Positions 44,766 through 57,066 of a stretch of 64,000 nt of DNA are shown here, one piece after another (within the stretch, counting starts at the first letter, position 1; the number at the start of each line of letters is the position of its first letter). Both the position numbers and the translations under genes were made by a program. The stretch is from contig OW240913.1 in the NCBI GenBank assembly GCA_933207985.1, positions 357,462,866-357,526,865 on the forward strand, written 5' to 3'. This stretch comes from Pelobates cultripes (lineage: Eukaryota; Chordata; Amphibia; Anura; Pelobatidae). The notes under the pieces were generated by a model, which was given only the letters and a program-made list of their open reading frames with translations, did not search any database and was not told the origin of the DNA.

Positions 44766-44897
44766 CAGGCCAAACTCCGGCCCTCCAGATGTTGCTGAAC
44801 TACAACTCCCATGATTCTCAGCCTATCTATTTCATTCATAGAATAATGGGAGTTGTAGTTCAACAACATCTGTAGGGCCGGAGTTTGGGGAAGCCTG
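44766..44897. mobile_element. Second hAT-type MITE, directly abutting
   Basis: Ends CAGGCCAAACTCCGGCCCTC and an inverted GGGCCGGAGTTTGGGGAAGCCTG, with internal AACTACAACTCCCAT mirrored by ATGGGAGTTGTAGTT. Flanked by GTCTAGAG and GACTAGAG (44898-44905), 7 of 8 identical. Confidence 0.85.
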
Positions 44898-46423
44898 GAC
44901 TAGAGAATGACTCCCAAATAATTGATATTTCTACCATCCCAGTTAAGCTTGTACATAAATTTAAGCTGAACCATTTCAAGAGGAGGTACCCCATACGTCA
45001 GGATCTGAATTTTAATTATATTTAATTTTAGATCAGCGAATTCACCATATTCCTTTATTAATTCCATCACAGCTGGTATGGATTAAAGGGGGTTCGACAG
45101 GGTCAGAAAAACATCGTCTGCAAATAAAATAGTCTTATGTTCCATTTGGTCGACCAGGATTCTCTGAACTACTTCTCTTTGTCTTATTAAAGCCGCTAAG
45201 GGCTTCTTAGCTAAAATATAGAGCAAGGGAGCTAATGTGCACCCCTGCCTTGTCCCATTTTTTTATATAGAAGTATTTTGATTCCATAGCCAGGCCAATA
45301 ACTTGTGCTGTTGTATTTGTATATAGGATCATAACACTATCTCTAAAATTGCCTATTAATCCACATTTTTGTTAAACAAAATCCATATGTTGCCAGTTCA
45401 ACCTATCAAAGGCCGTTTTCGACATCTAGTGCCAAAAAGGCTGCTTTGATATTTTTAGTATTACCTCAATAAATTAGGTTAAGGACTCTATGGATGTTAT
45501 CAAATGCCCATCTGTTCCTGGCAAACCCCGCCTGAATTAAAGATGGTATTATCTCTTTAGGTCAATTTGATAAGACCTTTGAATAGATCTTGACATCCAG
45601 ATTTATCAAGGATTTGGGCCTATAATTTAGTAATTATAATAAAGTTTTAGTGGGGTTCTTACCATCTTTTGGTATAGGAAGAATGGAAGCCTGCATGTAT
45701 TCCTCCAGTAATTGATCCTGTGTTGGAAGTATAGAAAATACCCGCAATAACAATGTAGTAACTACTGTCTGAAGTTTATGATAAAAAAAATGAACGTAAA
45801 TCCATCGGGCCCCGGAGCTTTATTTGGCTTCAGAGTATTAATTACCCCATTTAGCCCACTCAACAATATTGGTCTGTTCAAATTATCAAATTCTTCTTTA
45901 GTTATTTTTTGGAGTTTAATCGTTGAGAGAAATAGATTAATTTGTTGGTTAGATTATTTATTTAAAACTAGATTATACAAGTCAGAATAGTAATCTCGAA
46001 AGGCATTGGAAATACTTTGTGGCGACAGATATGTATGATTGATATGTTTGATTATCTACAATAATTTTTTTTATTATTTCCGTCCTGCATTTATGTTTTA
46101 ATTAATTTGTTAAAGATTTCCCACTTCAATTATTACCATAATACCACTTCTGTTTAACACATTGGATATTTTTGTTAATGTTATCTAATATCTTGTTGTT
46201 TATTTGTTGTCTTATCATCTTTAAATCCGATAATAAGTTATCATTAGAGTTTTTTTTGTGTTGCCTCTGTTTCTATCAATCTTATAAAGTTGTTGCAAAT
46301 TCTCACTTTTTTTTTTTTTACAACAGAACCCATATTAATACATAATCCCTTCATAATGTATTTAAAAGTAGCCCAAATGCTAACATCTGAAACTTTTCCG
46401 TTATCATATATTTGGAAGGCCCT

Positions 46424-46999
46424 CTATGCTTCCTTGAGTAGCAAATACAATTTTGTATCTGACTTTAGAAGATCTACGTTCAGCCTCCATTTGGATCTTA
46501 TTTTGTATTGGGTGCTGTTTTTAATGGTCATCATCAATGGCCCATGATCCGACCATGTAATTGGGCCTATACTAATACTTTCAATTGAAGGGAGTGAATT
46601 GTTTCTGGAATAAGTCGATACGCAAATATGATTGGTGAGTATTGGAATAAAAATGTACTCTCTAGTCAATGGATTTAAAACTCGCCAACAGTCACACAGT
46701 GCATTTAGCCATAATAGATTTTGAAATTTTGTAGTATCTACACCTGTTGAAGAGGGAACATTCTTAGCACCCATCACAACCTTTTCAATTTTAGAAATTA
46801 GATTGTTTATAAATCTGAGAGGGGAGGTATCAGATGCGTATACATTAATTAAAGTATACATTATGTCATTTATTTTGACTATTGAGATCTGATATTGCCC
46901 ATTTGTATCCTTCTTCTGAAATATTACTTCAATTTCCAGTTTCCAGGGCCACTCCTCTTTTTTTTTTCCCTCCCTCAAAATAAAAAAAAACAACAACAA
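46424..46999 (-). pseudogene. L1-like endonuclease domain
   Basis: A 191-codon open frame with Leu-Ile-Asn-Val-Tyr-Ala near residues 52-57, Cys-Asp-Cys-Trp-Arg-Val-Leu-Asn-Pro (about 103-111), Tyr-Ser-Arg-Asn and the C-terminal Trp-Ser-Asp-His-Gly-Pro, the Ser-Asp-His triad of apurinic-type endonucleases in L1. This domain nicks target DNA to prime insertion. The N-terminal part (with the first catalytic Asn and Glu) is degraded or missing. Confidence 0.8.
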
Positions 47000-48180
47000 A
47001 GGAAATCTCGTGAATTTCCAAATTTTTGTAGGATCCTCTGACTAATGGGATTTCTGGATAAAAGCAACATCTGCACTATGCTCTCTCAAAAGATTATAAA
47101 AGCACTTTGTCTGTGAATTAAATAGCGATAAAATACTCCTATCAGTGTACTGAAAAATATTTATACTAACATACGTTAGGGCTGCCCTCACCTGAACATG
47201 CAGACATTATAAGGGATTGCTGGGGCCATTTAATACAACATACAAAATCCATCTGTCTCTTTATATATTTTTATTTTTGGGAACAATAATTTGGTTGAAA
47301 TTAATTATCTCGGAGTGCACAAGTCTATAATGCAGCATGTACATGCTCAATGCTATGACAAAAATATTTACTCATTGCATGCATGAAAAATGAAAATTAA
47401 ATTTTTTATAATTTCAGTGTTTTCCGTAAAGACCGTTTCTCTTGGAAAAAATGTTTGAGCTCTGTCAGGTTCCTTGTAGAAATATTGTGAACTGAATATT
47501 TAGATAATACTATGCATGGCTGGTTCTGGAATCGGACTCATTTCTGAATTTAATTGCTACATTGTTTTCCCAGCACAATGACAGCACGCCCCTATTGTGT
47601 GCTGTATACAGATGGCTGGCATTTGAGGGATTTGACAGTATGGCATTTCACATGCCTTTGCTAATACATTGCTGTGGCATAACATAATATAATGTGACAG
47701 AATTTGGCACTTTTAGAGTCGCAGATACAATGTATTACTGTAACTTACTTCCAAAATACTATAAAATATCCTGTTTGTTAAGCTGCTAATGCATAGGATT
47801 GGCATGCTGCTGCATTACTGGCATTTTAAATGTTAAATCTCACTTTTAAAGGTCAATCACATGACTGTTCAGATGAAATATGGTTGGCCGTGTTTGGTAC
47901 ATAAATATAAAAGCATTGCTAGAATAAAAGTTGGAGAATTGTGAAGAAATTGCTGAAATGTGGGGCAATCGCCATAGAAACAAATTGTATCATTAAAATA
48001 CTATAAATTGTTCCTATGGTTATTATTCCCATTTTAGAGCTATGCCTTGCTAATTGCTCTTTAATAATAAAAAATAAGCTAAACATTATTTTAATTTTAG
48101 TTAAGCTGTATGTAAACAATCCAAACTGTATTTCAATTTCTTTGTTAATTAAAAAAATGCTTAATTGTGCATTAGGATTT
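47000..48180. other. Unannotated AT-rich DNA
   Basis: The first part may still be L1 5' sequence; nothing else recognised. Confidence 0.4.
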
Positions 48181-49745
48181 GCACCAATCTTTCTTTTATT
48201 GAGGCATTTGAGTTGGGTTGTACAGAATGAAGGAAGGGCAATGCACGATTTGTATACAAGTTAGGGATATCCCGGCATAATTCAACACCCCCAACTAGTA
48301 AAGCCACATTTTATAGTAATTAGGAAAAGTAGAAACATGCTAAACTGTCGCATAACGTAGGTATAGCTTACACAGTGATATTGTTTGCAAGAAGTAATAG
48401 AACAGGCATATCATATCGTTTGAGCAGTTAATAAGCATCTTGTAATACAATTGGAATAGAAGATTAGGCAAGCACAATTGTATATAATAAACAGGAGATA
48501 ATGGTAAGATTTCTAGTCAGCTACCATTCGTAATACAGGCTAGTTGCAATAATAATATAATATAAAGTTTGCATGCTAAGCTGCCGACCTGCAAAATACT
48601 ACAAGCTATTGGGACACACCTGTTGTCTTAGGAGTGCATAAGTGTTGGTATACATGATAATATGACTACTCTCTATAAACTAACAAGCAGTTTTAGCATC
48701 CGATATGTAGAGAGAGAGTTCTCACACTGTGAACTGGGGTGAAAACTATGGGCAGCGTAGCAAGTCAGTCCATACTGTTTCAGCCAATGCCCAGTCTGAG
48801 GGTCGTGGTTGCATGCCTAGAGAGCACGTTGATGAGCCTCCCCAGCTGTGCCCCGGTACCCTGTGCATCCGCCTGAGCTTCCCATCACAGTCCAAATGAG
48901 GCACCCCTCCTGCCCTGAGACCTGCCTGTACCACTTTTTCACAGACTTGCCTCCTTCCTAGGGCCCAGTCCTTCCCTGATGTAGGGCTGCGTAGAGCTGC
49001 ATTCTGTTGATTCTGCTGCAGTCTTACTCTCAGGCGTGGGTGGTGAGTAGTGGTCGCCCCCCATGTGGCTCTTGTCCCAGGTGGGCCATCACTATGATAG
49101 TTGGTAGTTCCGTTAGTTTCTTTGCCCAGGCGGGCAAAAAATGATTTAAAAATATTTTTTCTCCCTCCTGTTTATCAATTCTTTAGCATAGACTTGATGC
49201 TGAGGAATTGATTGAGAAATTAGAGGAAAAGAGATAACTCACAGGTGGTCCTTCTGGTCTTCACCAATGGCAAGCTGAGTGCATGCACTGTGGAAATGCC
49301 ATATTAAGTACGGGACCAGAGTGACTAACACTCCGTTCAGACATGGGCATAATGCCTACAAAGTCACCATGTTGACATCAGTGAAGAGATCGGGCAGAGC
49401 GCAGGTGGCCTGGAAGTGGGTGTTCGAGACGTGTAATGAGTTGTGTTGGCTGAGCAGAGAGTCAGTTAAGTGGTAACAAGTTAACTTTAAAGTTTAGCAA
49501 ATCATTTATTTCTTCATCATTGTGATATTCCAAGTTGACGGAACTCTCTAGGCACCAACACGGTTTGAGTATTTTCTGTTAATTAGGTTTTGACCTCATA
49601 TTCATGCTATGTTTCTCTTTTCAAATTCAAGCCTCTCTGATTTTGATTTAAAATAAAATGTTTTAAAGCTTTCTGCAGTACATCCCTGTCTATTAGCCAT
49701 GATCCATTTTTTTTACCAAAATCCCTTTCTTTTAAAATATGTACA
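48181..49745. other. Unannotated DNA with a GC-richer part at 48720-49140
   Basis: Short frames on both strands, no recognisable product. Possibly an unidentified element. Confidence 0.3.
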
Positions 49746-49748
49746 CAG

Positions 49749-50358
49749 TGTAACTGTAGCTGTACTTACCTTACCCGGGAGCCGGCCGAGGTCCTCACTT
49801 CCCGCGGCGCGCTGCTCTCGAATGAAGGCGGGCACGGACCGCGTGATGCGATCACATGTCCCGCCTAGCATCTCGGGCATGCTCTTAAAGGGGCAGTGGG
49901 AGCCAAAAGATGAAATGTGCTCCCATTGGCCCCTGTCATCCCACATTCCCCAGACACTCACGTGGATATGACAGGGGCCAATCAAAGTAAAGTTTAGGGT
50001 ATTTATACTTACCTCCCCCTTAACTCCCTGCCCTATCGTGGTTTCTGTTTCAGTTCCCTTTAGCGCTTGTTGTGTTCAGTTGTGATTTTCGTGCTTGACC
50101 TTGGCTTTGTATCTGACTCCGTTTATCTCTCTATCCCTGTTTTGTCTTGTTTGCTGGCTTACTGACTACTGTGTACCAGACCTTGTCTAGTTTTTTTTCT
50201 CGCTGTCTCTTTGTTTCCTTGACCTCGGCTTGTTCTTGACTCTGTCTATTCTCTGCTATACGGCGAGTCCGGCCATTCTAAGGTCCGGTAAGTCGTATCT
50301 GCTCTATCTGTCAATTGTTGAACTAAATCTTGCGTGTAGGGGTAAACTACCGTGACAG
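49749..50358. repeat. Dispersed repeat ending in ACCGTGACAG
   Basis: The right end GGGGTAAACTACCGTGACAG is the inverse of the TGTCACGGT start at 29240. Shared words occur with that copy in opposite orientation. The left limit is uncertain. Confidence 0.4.
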
Positions 50359-50359
50359 T

Positions 50360-51545
50360 AACTGAGTCAATTATAGACCACTGTAGGATGAGGCCACATC
50401 CTATCACTGTTTTTTTTTAAATTATATTTATAGTATTTCAAATCCGTGCTAAGGAGAAAGGAGACAGATAATAAGAAAACTGTGATTGGCTGCGTTATAT
50501 GAGCATCTAAGCTTATACTGATCTCATCGGTTGAGTTAAGCATGTACTCAGACTACTTTTAATAAGGAAGTTGCTTTGAAGAGTTTGGAGGCATGTCTAA
50601 AGGTTTACACTGCAGATAAAGGAAAAGTGGTTCCATTAGAGGTTGGTAATTGGAGGGATACTTCTTCAGGAGTGTCTACTATACTGTGGTTGTGGTTTTT
50701 TTATTATTAATGGGACTAAATTGGGACCATTAATAATCAAAGATCAAGGAATCCTAGTCCTCAATAATGGCTTGAGTTTGAAGTAAAAAAACTAGGCAGC
50801 AGAGACTTGGGGAACCACAAGCCTGAGCATGTATATTGACCAGGAGACTGGATCATCTTCTAGTGCTGTAATCAGCATTTCTAGGAGATCTGTACCCAGG
50901 AGGCTAAAGCCATTCAAAAGCTTCTCTTCATTTATTGATTAGCTATATCCTTCACTTCTTCCCCTCCACATAGATAGACATGTGGTAAATGGTTTTCCAT
51001 ATTTCTTCAGAATGAAATGAACAAGGGAAGCCTTCATTTATTTTCTTTGATCTGTATATATATACTATATTGTGTTGTTTGTAGTTTACAACATATTGTG
51101 CCTTGTATATTTGCTTTATGGCTTGTAAATATTATTGTTTATTTTGCATTTTCTTTTAGTTGATTCAACTTAAGAAGAACTATGTAATGACTTCATTGGT
51201 ATTCAGCTATAGGCTGCTGAAAATTTGGTACTGTCAGAATCCTGTGGAGTTCAAAGGAACAATTAACTTCTGTGTGGTTTGATCTTTGATTATGGCAGAC
51301 TCTAATCAGTAGAGGGAATATAGAGATTGGAGTAGGTCGAGAGTTGGAAGTGAGTTGGCTTTGCAGAAACGTTCAGTTGACAGGTATTGATTCTCTACGG
51401 AACGTGATCCTTTTGACATTTTAGTAAGTGATTCTTGTGTCTAATTCAGCATTGTATGGGGATAATATAAATTCATAAATCCTGAAAGCAAAATTAATAA
51501 ATGATAAAATATATTAATATGCAATACAAAAACATTTAAAAAAAA
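50360..51545. other. Unannotated AT-rich DNA
   Basis: Nothing recognised. Confidence 0.45.
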
Positions 51546-51548
51546 AAC

Positions 51549-51970
51549 TTAAAGCGTTACTCCAACCAAAAAACAGAGTTTTAAGAAAACACCAGTTTTA
51601 GTTAACCATTGAAAGCTATTCCAGCACCTAGGCCAAGTTCTGCCTCCAGCTGATCCTCTTCTGAAGATGTAATCGCCGTTACTTGCCAGGAAGGGATGTA
51701 AAGGGAGGAAAGTCGGAGGAGAGGACATCAGCTGCATTTTGATGCCGGTTGTCAGAATATTATGTGTGCAATATGCACAGAATTGATATTAGTCAGCCAA
51801 GAACTTTTGTTTCGGACTGGCTTATGATACCCAGTGATGAGGATGCATGTTGAGTTACACCCCCGGGAGCAGCAGAGGCGTTAAACTATCTATTTGCAGT
51901 GTTTCATGAATCCAGGCACCATAATCACTTCAAATAAGTGATGTGGTTATGATGCTTAAAGTAACCTTTT
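51549..51970. repeat. Probable TTAA-type MITE, diverged
   Basis: Starts CTTAAAGCGTTACTCCAACC; the right part has GATGTGGTTATGATGCTTAAAGTAACC, an imperfect inverse of the family ends. Confidence 0.45.
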
Positions 51971-52470
51971 AACAATCACTTTTTAGATTTTCTTAAGTTA
52001 ATTACAAATCATATTGGAATAATTTAAATCATATTTATTTAATTTTACATTACTATAGGACCATGTCATGGTTTGTGTGAGATAGCACAAAAATCGATTG
52101 CAGGTACTCTTAAAGAAAGATAAGTCAAGAATTTAATTATGTTTGCAGATGGGAATGCATTAACTTAGGGCTTTAACAAATGAACACTTCAAGGAGACTT
52201 GAATTATGTTTATATCCTGACAGTAAAAATACCCATCTAATCAATAACAAGTAATGCATTAAATTGATAAAAAACATTTCAATCTTTAGAGTCATTTATT
52301 TCTCAGCCCTTCAAGGTGAAGTGATTTTTACTTGATATCGATTATGCATGAGGCGCTTCGAGTAAGTCATTCTTGCAGCATGTTCATATAAAAAAAAAAA
52401 AAACATTTTACTATTAATACCATTACAATATTTTAGAAATATTTTAAATTTGCACTCTAAAACTATTTGA
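51971..52470. other. Unannotated AT-rich DNA
   Basis: Nothing recognised. Confidence 0.45.
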
Positions 52471-52475
52471 AGTTA

Positions 52476-52563
52476 AAGGGACACTCTAATCACCATAACA
52501 ACTTTAACTTAATGAAGCAGTTTTTGTGTATAGATCATGTCTTTGCCGTGTGACTGCTCAATT
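52476..52563. repeat. MITE family A, left part (split by DIRS)
   Basis: TTAAAGGGACACTCTAATCACC to GACTGCTCAATT; the sequence continues after the DIRS element at 57067 (ATCTACCATAGGAGTTAAA). The same join is uninterrupted, in reverse, near 33018-33037. Confidence 0.75.
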
Positions 52564-52712
52564 TTATAACATGACAGGAGGCTTCATATTTACTTAAGTC
52601 TCTCTTTACTAGAACTCCACAGCAGCAAAAAAACAGAGCGTAACAACCAATCAAAAAACAGTAAGGAGACCATATAACTCCCTTCTCAACATTCCATTTC
52701 CTCTTTCTTTGC
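52564..52712 (+). repeat. DIRS left inverted terminal repeat
   Basis: Complementary to 56885-57018 with scattered mismatches; includes CAACCAATCAAAAAACAGTA, mirrored by TACTGTTTTTTGATTGGTTG. Confidence 0.9.
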
Positions 52713-52989
52713 TGCTCCGCACCAGTACAGGTCAGAGTACCACTGCCTCCTGCTATTCTTAGTTGGTGACTGTGTATATTATTTATATCTTTGTGTTTCT
52801 ATATTTTACTATTTGGGGACTGTGGATTTATGCCTAGTTTATGCCCTCTGCTTCAATCGCACTGGGTTTGTGGGGAAGGTTTTGTGTCCCTGGTTCTTTC
52901 CTTTGCTGGGATTCTCCCCCCTTGTCTATCCCCTTTTTTATTATTATGCTTATTTATTGATTTTCCGTTTATGTTCTTCTTCTTATTAT

Positions 52990-53590
52990 TCTTCATTTTT
53001 TTCCCTGATTGCCGTCCCGCTTTTCTCTGCTGGGTGGGTGCGTTTTGCCGCTCGGGGGTTTCTTTAGCTCTGGCTGCGACCGGCTCGTTCCGCTGACCGT
53101 GTGGGTCTGCCGGGAGGAGGGAGCACTATCGCTCACCCACTCCCCACCTGTTGCATTGCTGCCGTTGGCCGTTAGAGGCTTTGCCCTCCCCACCAGGGAG
53201 CCTTGCATTAAGATAGACCATGGCCTGAGGCCCTTATGTACTGGCTATCCACGGAGCAGAGAAAGGCGGTCCTTATGTGCATGGATGCAAAGTTATCAGA
53301 GTTGGGGTCCAAAGAACTGGAACCGTTGGCCAAAGGGCTACTATTCGAGAACCCTTTATCCTTAGCTCCATAAACACGTCAACCTCTATGCTACTCTGAA
53401 CAAGGCCCAATCATCGATGAGGGGGGTGTTCCACTCTCACACCCCTCGTGTTTTTGGCAGGGCTGGAAGGCAGCGGGGTCATGCCTCCAGCCGCTTCGGG
53501 CCATCGAGCCACCGAGGATCCCGGACCATGGCAGAGGAAGCCGGACACGTGGAAGAGGCAGAATCCCTACAGGTGAGACAAGTTACACCA
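52990..53590 (+). pseudogene. DIRS ORF1 (gag-like) remnant
   Basis: GC-rich region ahead of the polymerase with broken frames (53009-53365, 53417-53647). One phase near 53235-53360 reads as a Leu/Glu/Lys-rich helical segment. DIRS elements carry a gag-like ORF1 here; only position supports the name. Confidence 0.45.
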
Positions 53591-53591
53591 C

Positions 53592-55239
53592 ATGTTTTTC
53601 CCAGCCCTTTGCTTGCCGGCAGGTTACGTTTTTGTCTCGACAGGTAGTGGGACATTTCTTTGGATGCATGGATACTCCAAACAGTCCGAGGTTACGTTAG
53701 AGATTTACATTCGCCTCCAGTCCAGGAGGTACCCCCCCCCCCCGGCTCTGGTTTTGTCACGAGAACTACAAGTCCTGGTGGACGCCGAAATACAGGCCCT
53801 TCTTGACAAAGGGCAGTTCAGTGGGCGCTGGACGACGGAGGTTTCTTCAGCTCCATTTTCCTGGTCAGGAAGAAAATGGGAGAATTCCGTCCGGTTATAA
53901 ACCTGAGGAACCTGAACGCCTTCGTCTCCTATGAACACTTCAAAATGGAGGGCATCCATCTTCTAAGAGACTTACTGTGCCCGTGGGATGGGTTCACTCA
54001 CCTAGACCTGAAGGACGCATATCTATCCGTTCTGGTGGAATCCTGGATGCCGACGATTTCTACGCTTCGTTTGGAAAGGGAGGTCATGTCAATTCACCTG
54101 CCTACCCTTTGGCCTCAGCTCGGCACCATGGTGTTTCACCAAACTGTTAAAACTGGTAACGGCATGCCTGCACTCCAGGGGCATTCGATGCCTGATATAT
54201 CTGGACGATTTGCTTCTATTCTGCGAGAACGCCTCCAGGCTGAAATCTCAGACGCTTTCCATGGTCTCCTTGTTCGAATGCCTGGGGTTTGTGGTCAACC
54301 AAGAGAAGTCAGCCCTCACACCAACGCATGTAGTTAAATTCTTGGGATTCGAGATAGATGTGATCCAGTGCATCCAACGTCTCCCTCAGGCCAAGATCAC
54401 GGCCATTCGGAAAGAGATCCGACGGATCCTGCGCCAAGAGGTGATTCCACTCAGGGTCCTGGCACGAGTGGTGGGCCTCTTGTCCGCATCAATCCAAGCC
54501 ATCTACCCGGGACCCCTTCACTACAGGGCCATGCAGCGCCTGAAAGCACGCTTCCTACACAGTAAACCCTCACACGACCAGCTGATTCCCATCACGCAGG
54601 AAGTAAAGACCGAACTTCACTGGTGGCTGTTACACATGTCAGCCTGGAACGGCAAGGCAATTTTCAGCCCGACTCCGGACTTTGTCCTGGAATCAGATGC
54701 GAGCCTATGGGGCTGGGGAGCGACCTGCAGAACCGCCTCCACGGGAGGCCCCTGGTCAAGCACGGAAGCAGGATATCACATCAACTGCCTAGAAATGCTT
54801 GCGGGAGCTCATTTGCAATACGGAGCCTTGCGGGTCACCTGTCGGATTGCTGCATATTGCTGAGAATGGACAATATATCAGGGGTAGGGTACTGTATATC
54901 AACCGCCTGGGAGGGGCCTGCTCACGGACACTGACGGAAGTGACGAAGGAGATTTACAACTTCTGCCTTCAGCTCAATATCACTCTCCAGGCAGAGTATC
55001 TCCCAGGTGTGTCTAACTTGACGGCGGACTGGTTCTCCAGACATTGGAGGGATGCCAGCGATTGGCGACTACATCGACCAATCTACCTCGAGGTGGTGCG
55101 ATGGAGGGAACCGTTCACGGTGGATCTGTTCGCATCCAGAACGAACTTCCAGGTTTCGAATTACTTCAGCTGGCTCCCGGATCCGACATGCGCAGCAGTG
55201 GATGCTTTCCTTCAGGACTGGCCATCACAGGGAGCCTAA
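53592..55239 (+). pseudogene. DIRS reverse transcriptase and RNase H
   Basis: Motifs spread over three phases: Glu-Phe-Arg-Pro-Val-Ile-Asn-Leu-Arg-Asn-Leu-Asn (near 53880), His-Leu-Asp-Leu-Lys-Asp-Ala-Tyr (near 54000), Leu-Pro-Phe-Gly-Leu-Ser-Ser-Ala-Pro (near 54105), Tyr-Leu-Asp-Asp-Leu (near 54198), then RNase H with Glu-Ser-Asp-Ala-Ser-Leu-Trp-Gly-Trp-Gly (near 54690), Met-Asp-Asn (near 54866) and Leu-Pro-Gly-Val-Ser-Asn-Leu-Thr-Ala-Asp (near 55000). Phase changes near 53870, 54040, 54860 and 54900 show decay. Order and motifs match DIRS rather than LTR elements. Confidence 0.88.
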
Positions 55240-56410
55240 GCGTTTCCACCATTCACTTTGATCTCCAGAGTCCTACTCCAATTACGTTGTCAACAGGTAT
55301 CGTTGGTGTTGCTGACACCTCTTTGGCAAGGCCAGGCTTGGTTCCCAGAATTACTAGAGCTGTCATGTCGGGACCCGCTTCTCCTTCCATCTCCGCAGAT
55401 GCTCCTTTCGGATTCACGAGGCAACCATCACCCCCTCGTATTCGAAGGCCACCTCCAATTGGTGGCTTGGACTCTTTCCGGGGTACCTGGAATGTCAATG
55501 AACTATCGGGATCAGCTAGAAGCCTCGTCTGGGACTCCGGGGCCCCAGGAACGAGGAGATGCTATCAGTCCACCTGGAACATATGGTATTGTTGGTGCAT
55601 GGAACGGAGTATCGATCCCTTTACAACGCCTGTATCCAACGTACTGAATTTCCTTTCTCACTTCTTTGATCAAGGTAGGTCGTATCGTTCAGTTGACGTT
55701 GCCAGATCGGCCATCTCAGCGGCTCACGTTCCCCTTCAAGGGACGCCCATCGGACAAGACCCCTTGGTTTGTAGACTCTTGAGGGGCATCAGACTGTCAC
55801 ATCCACCTAATATACATCCCTCTGGGACGTACACCAGGATTTGGATTTCATTCTGGAGTGGCCGGAGAATTGGGAGCTTTCCCTACGACAGTTGTCGGCC
55901 AAGTTTACACTTCTTTTGTGCCTTGTATCTTTTTGTCGGGTCTCCGACGTCCAAGCTTTTGATGTTAACGCATTCACCTTTTCCCCAGAGGGGGTGACCT
56001 TTTCGGTGTCGAGACGTACCAAGTCCAACTCCACTGCCATTTTTTATCCATATTTTCGAGAGGCTCCTAAGCTCTGTGTGGTCTCTACTCTGTCTCGCTA
56101 TGTGTCAGTTACTACCCCGCTTCGAGATTCCCAATCGTGGCAACTGTTGATATCTTATGTACGTCCTCATAAACCAGTTTCTACCATTACCGTAACCCGT
56201 TGGATCGGATGGCTATTATCGTTGGCCGGCGTGGACTCATCATTTGGTGCTCATTCAGTAAGGGGTGCGGCGGCATCAAGGGCCCTAGTAGCGGGTGCCT
56301 CCCTTTCAGATATTCTACGTTCAGCAGACTGGTCTCGAGAAGATACTTGTCGACAGTTTTATTTCAGACCGGCGGAACATGCTTCTTTTGCCTTACTGGC
56401 TGAGCGTTGA
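55240..56410 (+). pseudogene. DIRS tyrosine recombinase
   Basis: The recombinase inserts the circular DNA copy in place of an integrase. An N-terminal part (55258-55820) is spread over phases, with Val-Leu-Asn-Phe-Leu and Tyr-Arg-Ser-Val-Asp-Val-Ala-Arg-Ser-Ala-Ile-Ser near 55690. The catalytic part is one open frame, 55841-56410, 189 codons: Arg33 (CRVSD), His138-x-x-Arg141 (AHSVRGA), Trp164 and the nucleophile Tyr174 (QFYFRP). All active-site positions are present. A phase change near 55825-55840 separates the two parts. The stop lies just before the internal complementary region. Confidence 0.9.
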
Positions 56411-56416
56411 AACAGC

Positions 56417-56512
56417 AAATATGAAGCCTCCTGTCATGTTATAAAATTGTAGATTATGCTAGCTTTAGTGTACCTATAATCTTAATTTTATTAATGACAG
56501 GAGGCGAATATT
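56417..56512 (+). repeat. DIRS internal complementary region
   Basis: First third is the inverse of the left end of the element (52561-52592); the rest is the inverse of the right end (57005-57066), meeting at TTATAAAATTGTAGATTATG. Confidence 0.9.
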
Positions 56513-56884
56513 TCCCACCCTTTGTTTCCCGACCCTTGTTGTATTTATTATCTTGTATGTTGTGTATTAATAATGTTATATGGTTCTGGTCAGTTATTTC
56601 TTATGGTTATTTATGCCTGTATGTTTCCATTACTGCCTAGGGCGGGGACCTGAGGACTTGGTGGTATTCAATATATTGGCTGCATGCTTTTATACATTCA
56701 TTTCATTTGCTAATCACATTTTTCGATTCTGTTTATCTCGTTCCAGTGCAAAGTTTCCAGGATGAGATCACGTTCAAGTTTTCAATTTGGCTGAGGAGTC
56801 CATGAGAGTCGTTATCTGTGTCAGAGACGGACTGTTTTTGTTATGTTATGTTTTTTTCTGACTGTGTTTGTTATCGCAGGTTGA
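56513..56884 (+). other. DIRS 3' spacer
   Basis: Non-coding DNA between the internal complementary region and the right terminal repeat. Short frames are unsupported. Confidence 0.6.
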
Positions 56885-57066
56885 AAGAGGAAATGGAATG
56901 TTGAGAAGGGAGTGATATGGTCTCCTTACTGTTTTTTGATTGGTTGTTACTCTCTGTGATTTTTGCTGCTGTGGAGTTCTAGTAAAGAGACTTAAGCAAA
57001 TACTCGCCTCCTGTCATTAATACAATTAAGATTATAGATACACTAAAGCTAGCATAATCTACAATT
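56885..57066 (+). repeat. DIRS right inverted terminal repeat and extension
   Basis: Inverse of the left repeat to 57018, then about 48 bp (to CTACAATT) found elsewhere only in the internal complementary region. Confidence 0.9.

Larger units (their letters stand above)
44280..46999 (-). mobile_element. L1-like LINE ORF2, decayed, - strand
   Basis: In - strand order: endonuclease (46999-46424), linker, polymerase with Asn-Lys-Ala-Pro-Gly-Pro-Asp-Gly near 45810, Asn-Tyr-Arg-Pro near 45620 and Ala-Gly-Phe-Ala-Arg-Asn-Arg near 45530, and a C-terminal Trp/Gly-rich region near 44350-44550. Stops and phase changes are frequent. Two hAT MITEs have entered it at 44625-44897. Confidence 0.75.
52562..57066 (+). 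mobile_element. DIRS-type tyrosine-recombinase retrotransposon, full length, decayed
   Basis: About 4.5 kb. Inverted terminal repeats at 52564-52712 and 56885-57018 pair over about 140 bp (for example CATGACAGGAGG against CCTCCTGTCAT). The right end extends about 48 bp beyond the repeat. An internal complementary region at 56417-56512 carries the complements of both outer ends joined together, the layout used by DIRS elements to make a circular intermediate. Order: gag remnant, reverse transcriptase/RNase H, tyrosine recombinase. No target duplication, as expected for recombinase-mediated insertion. Coding regions contain several phase changes, so it is not autonomous. Confidence 0.92.
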
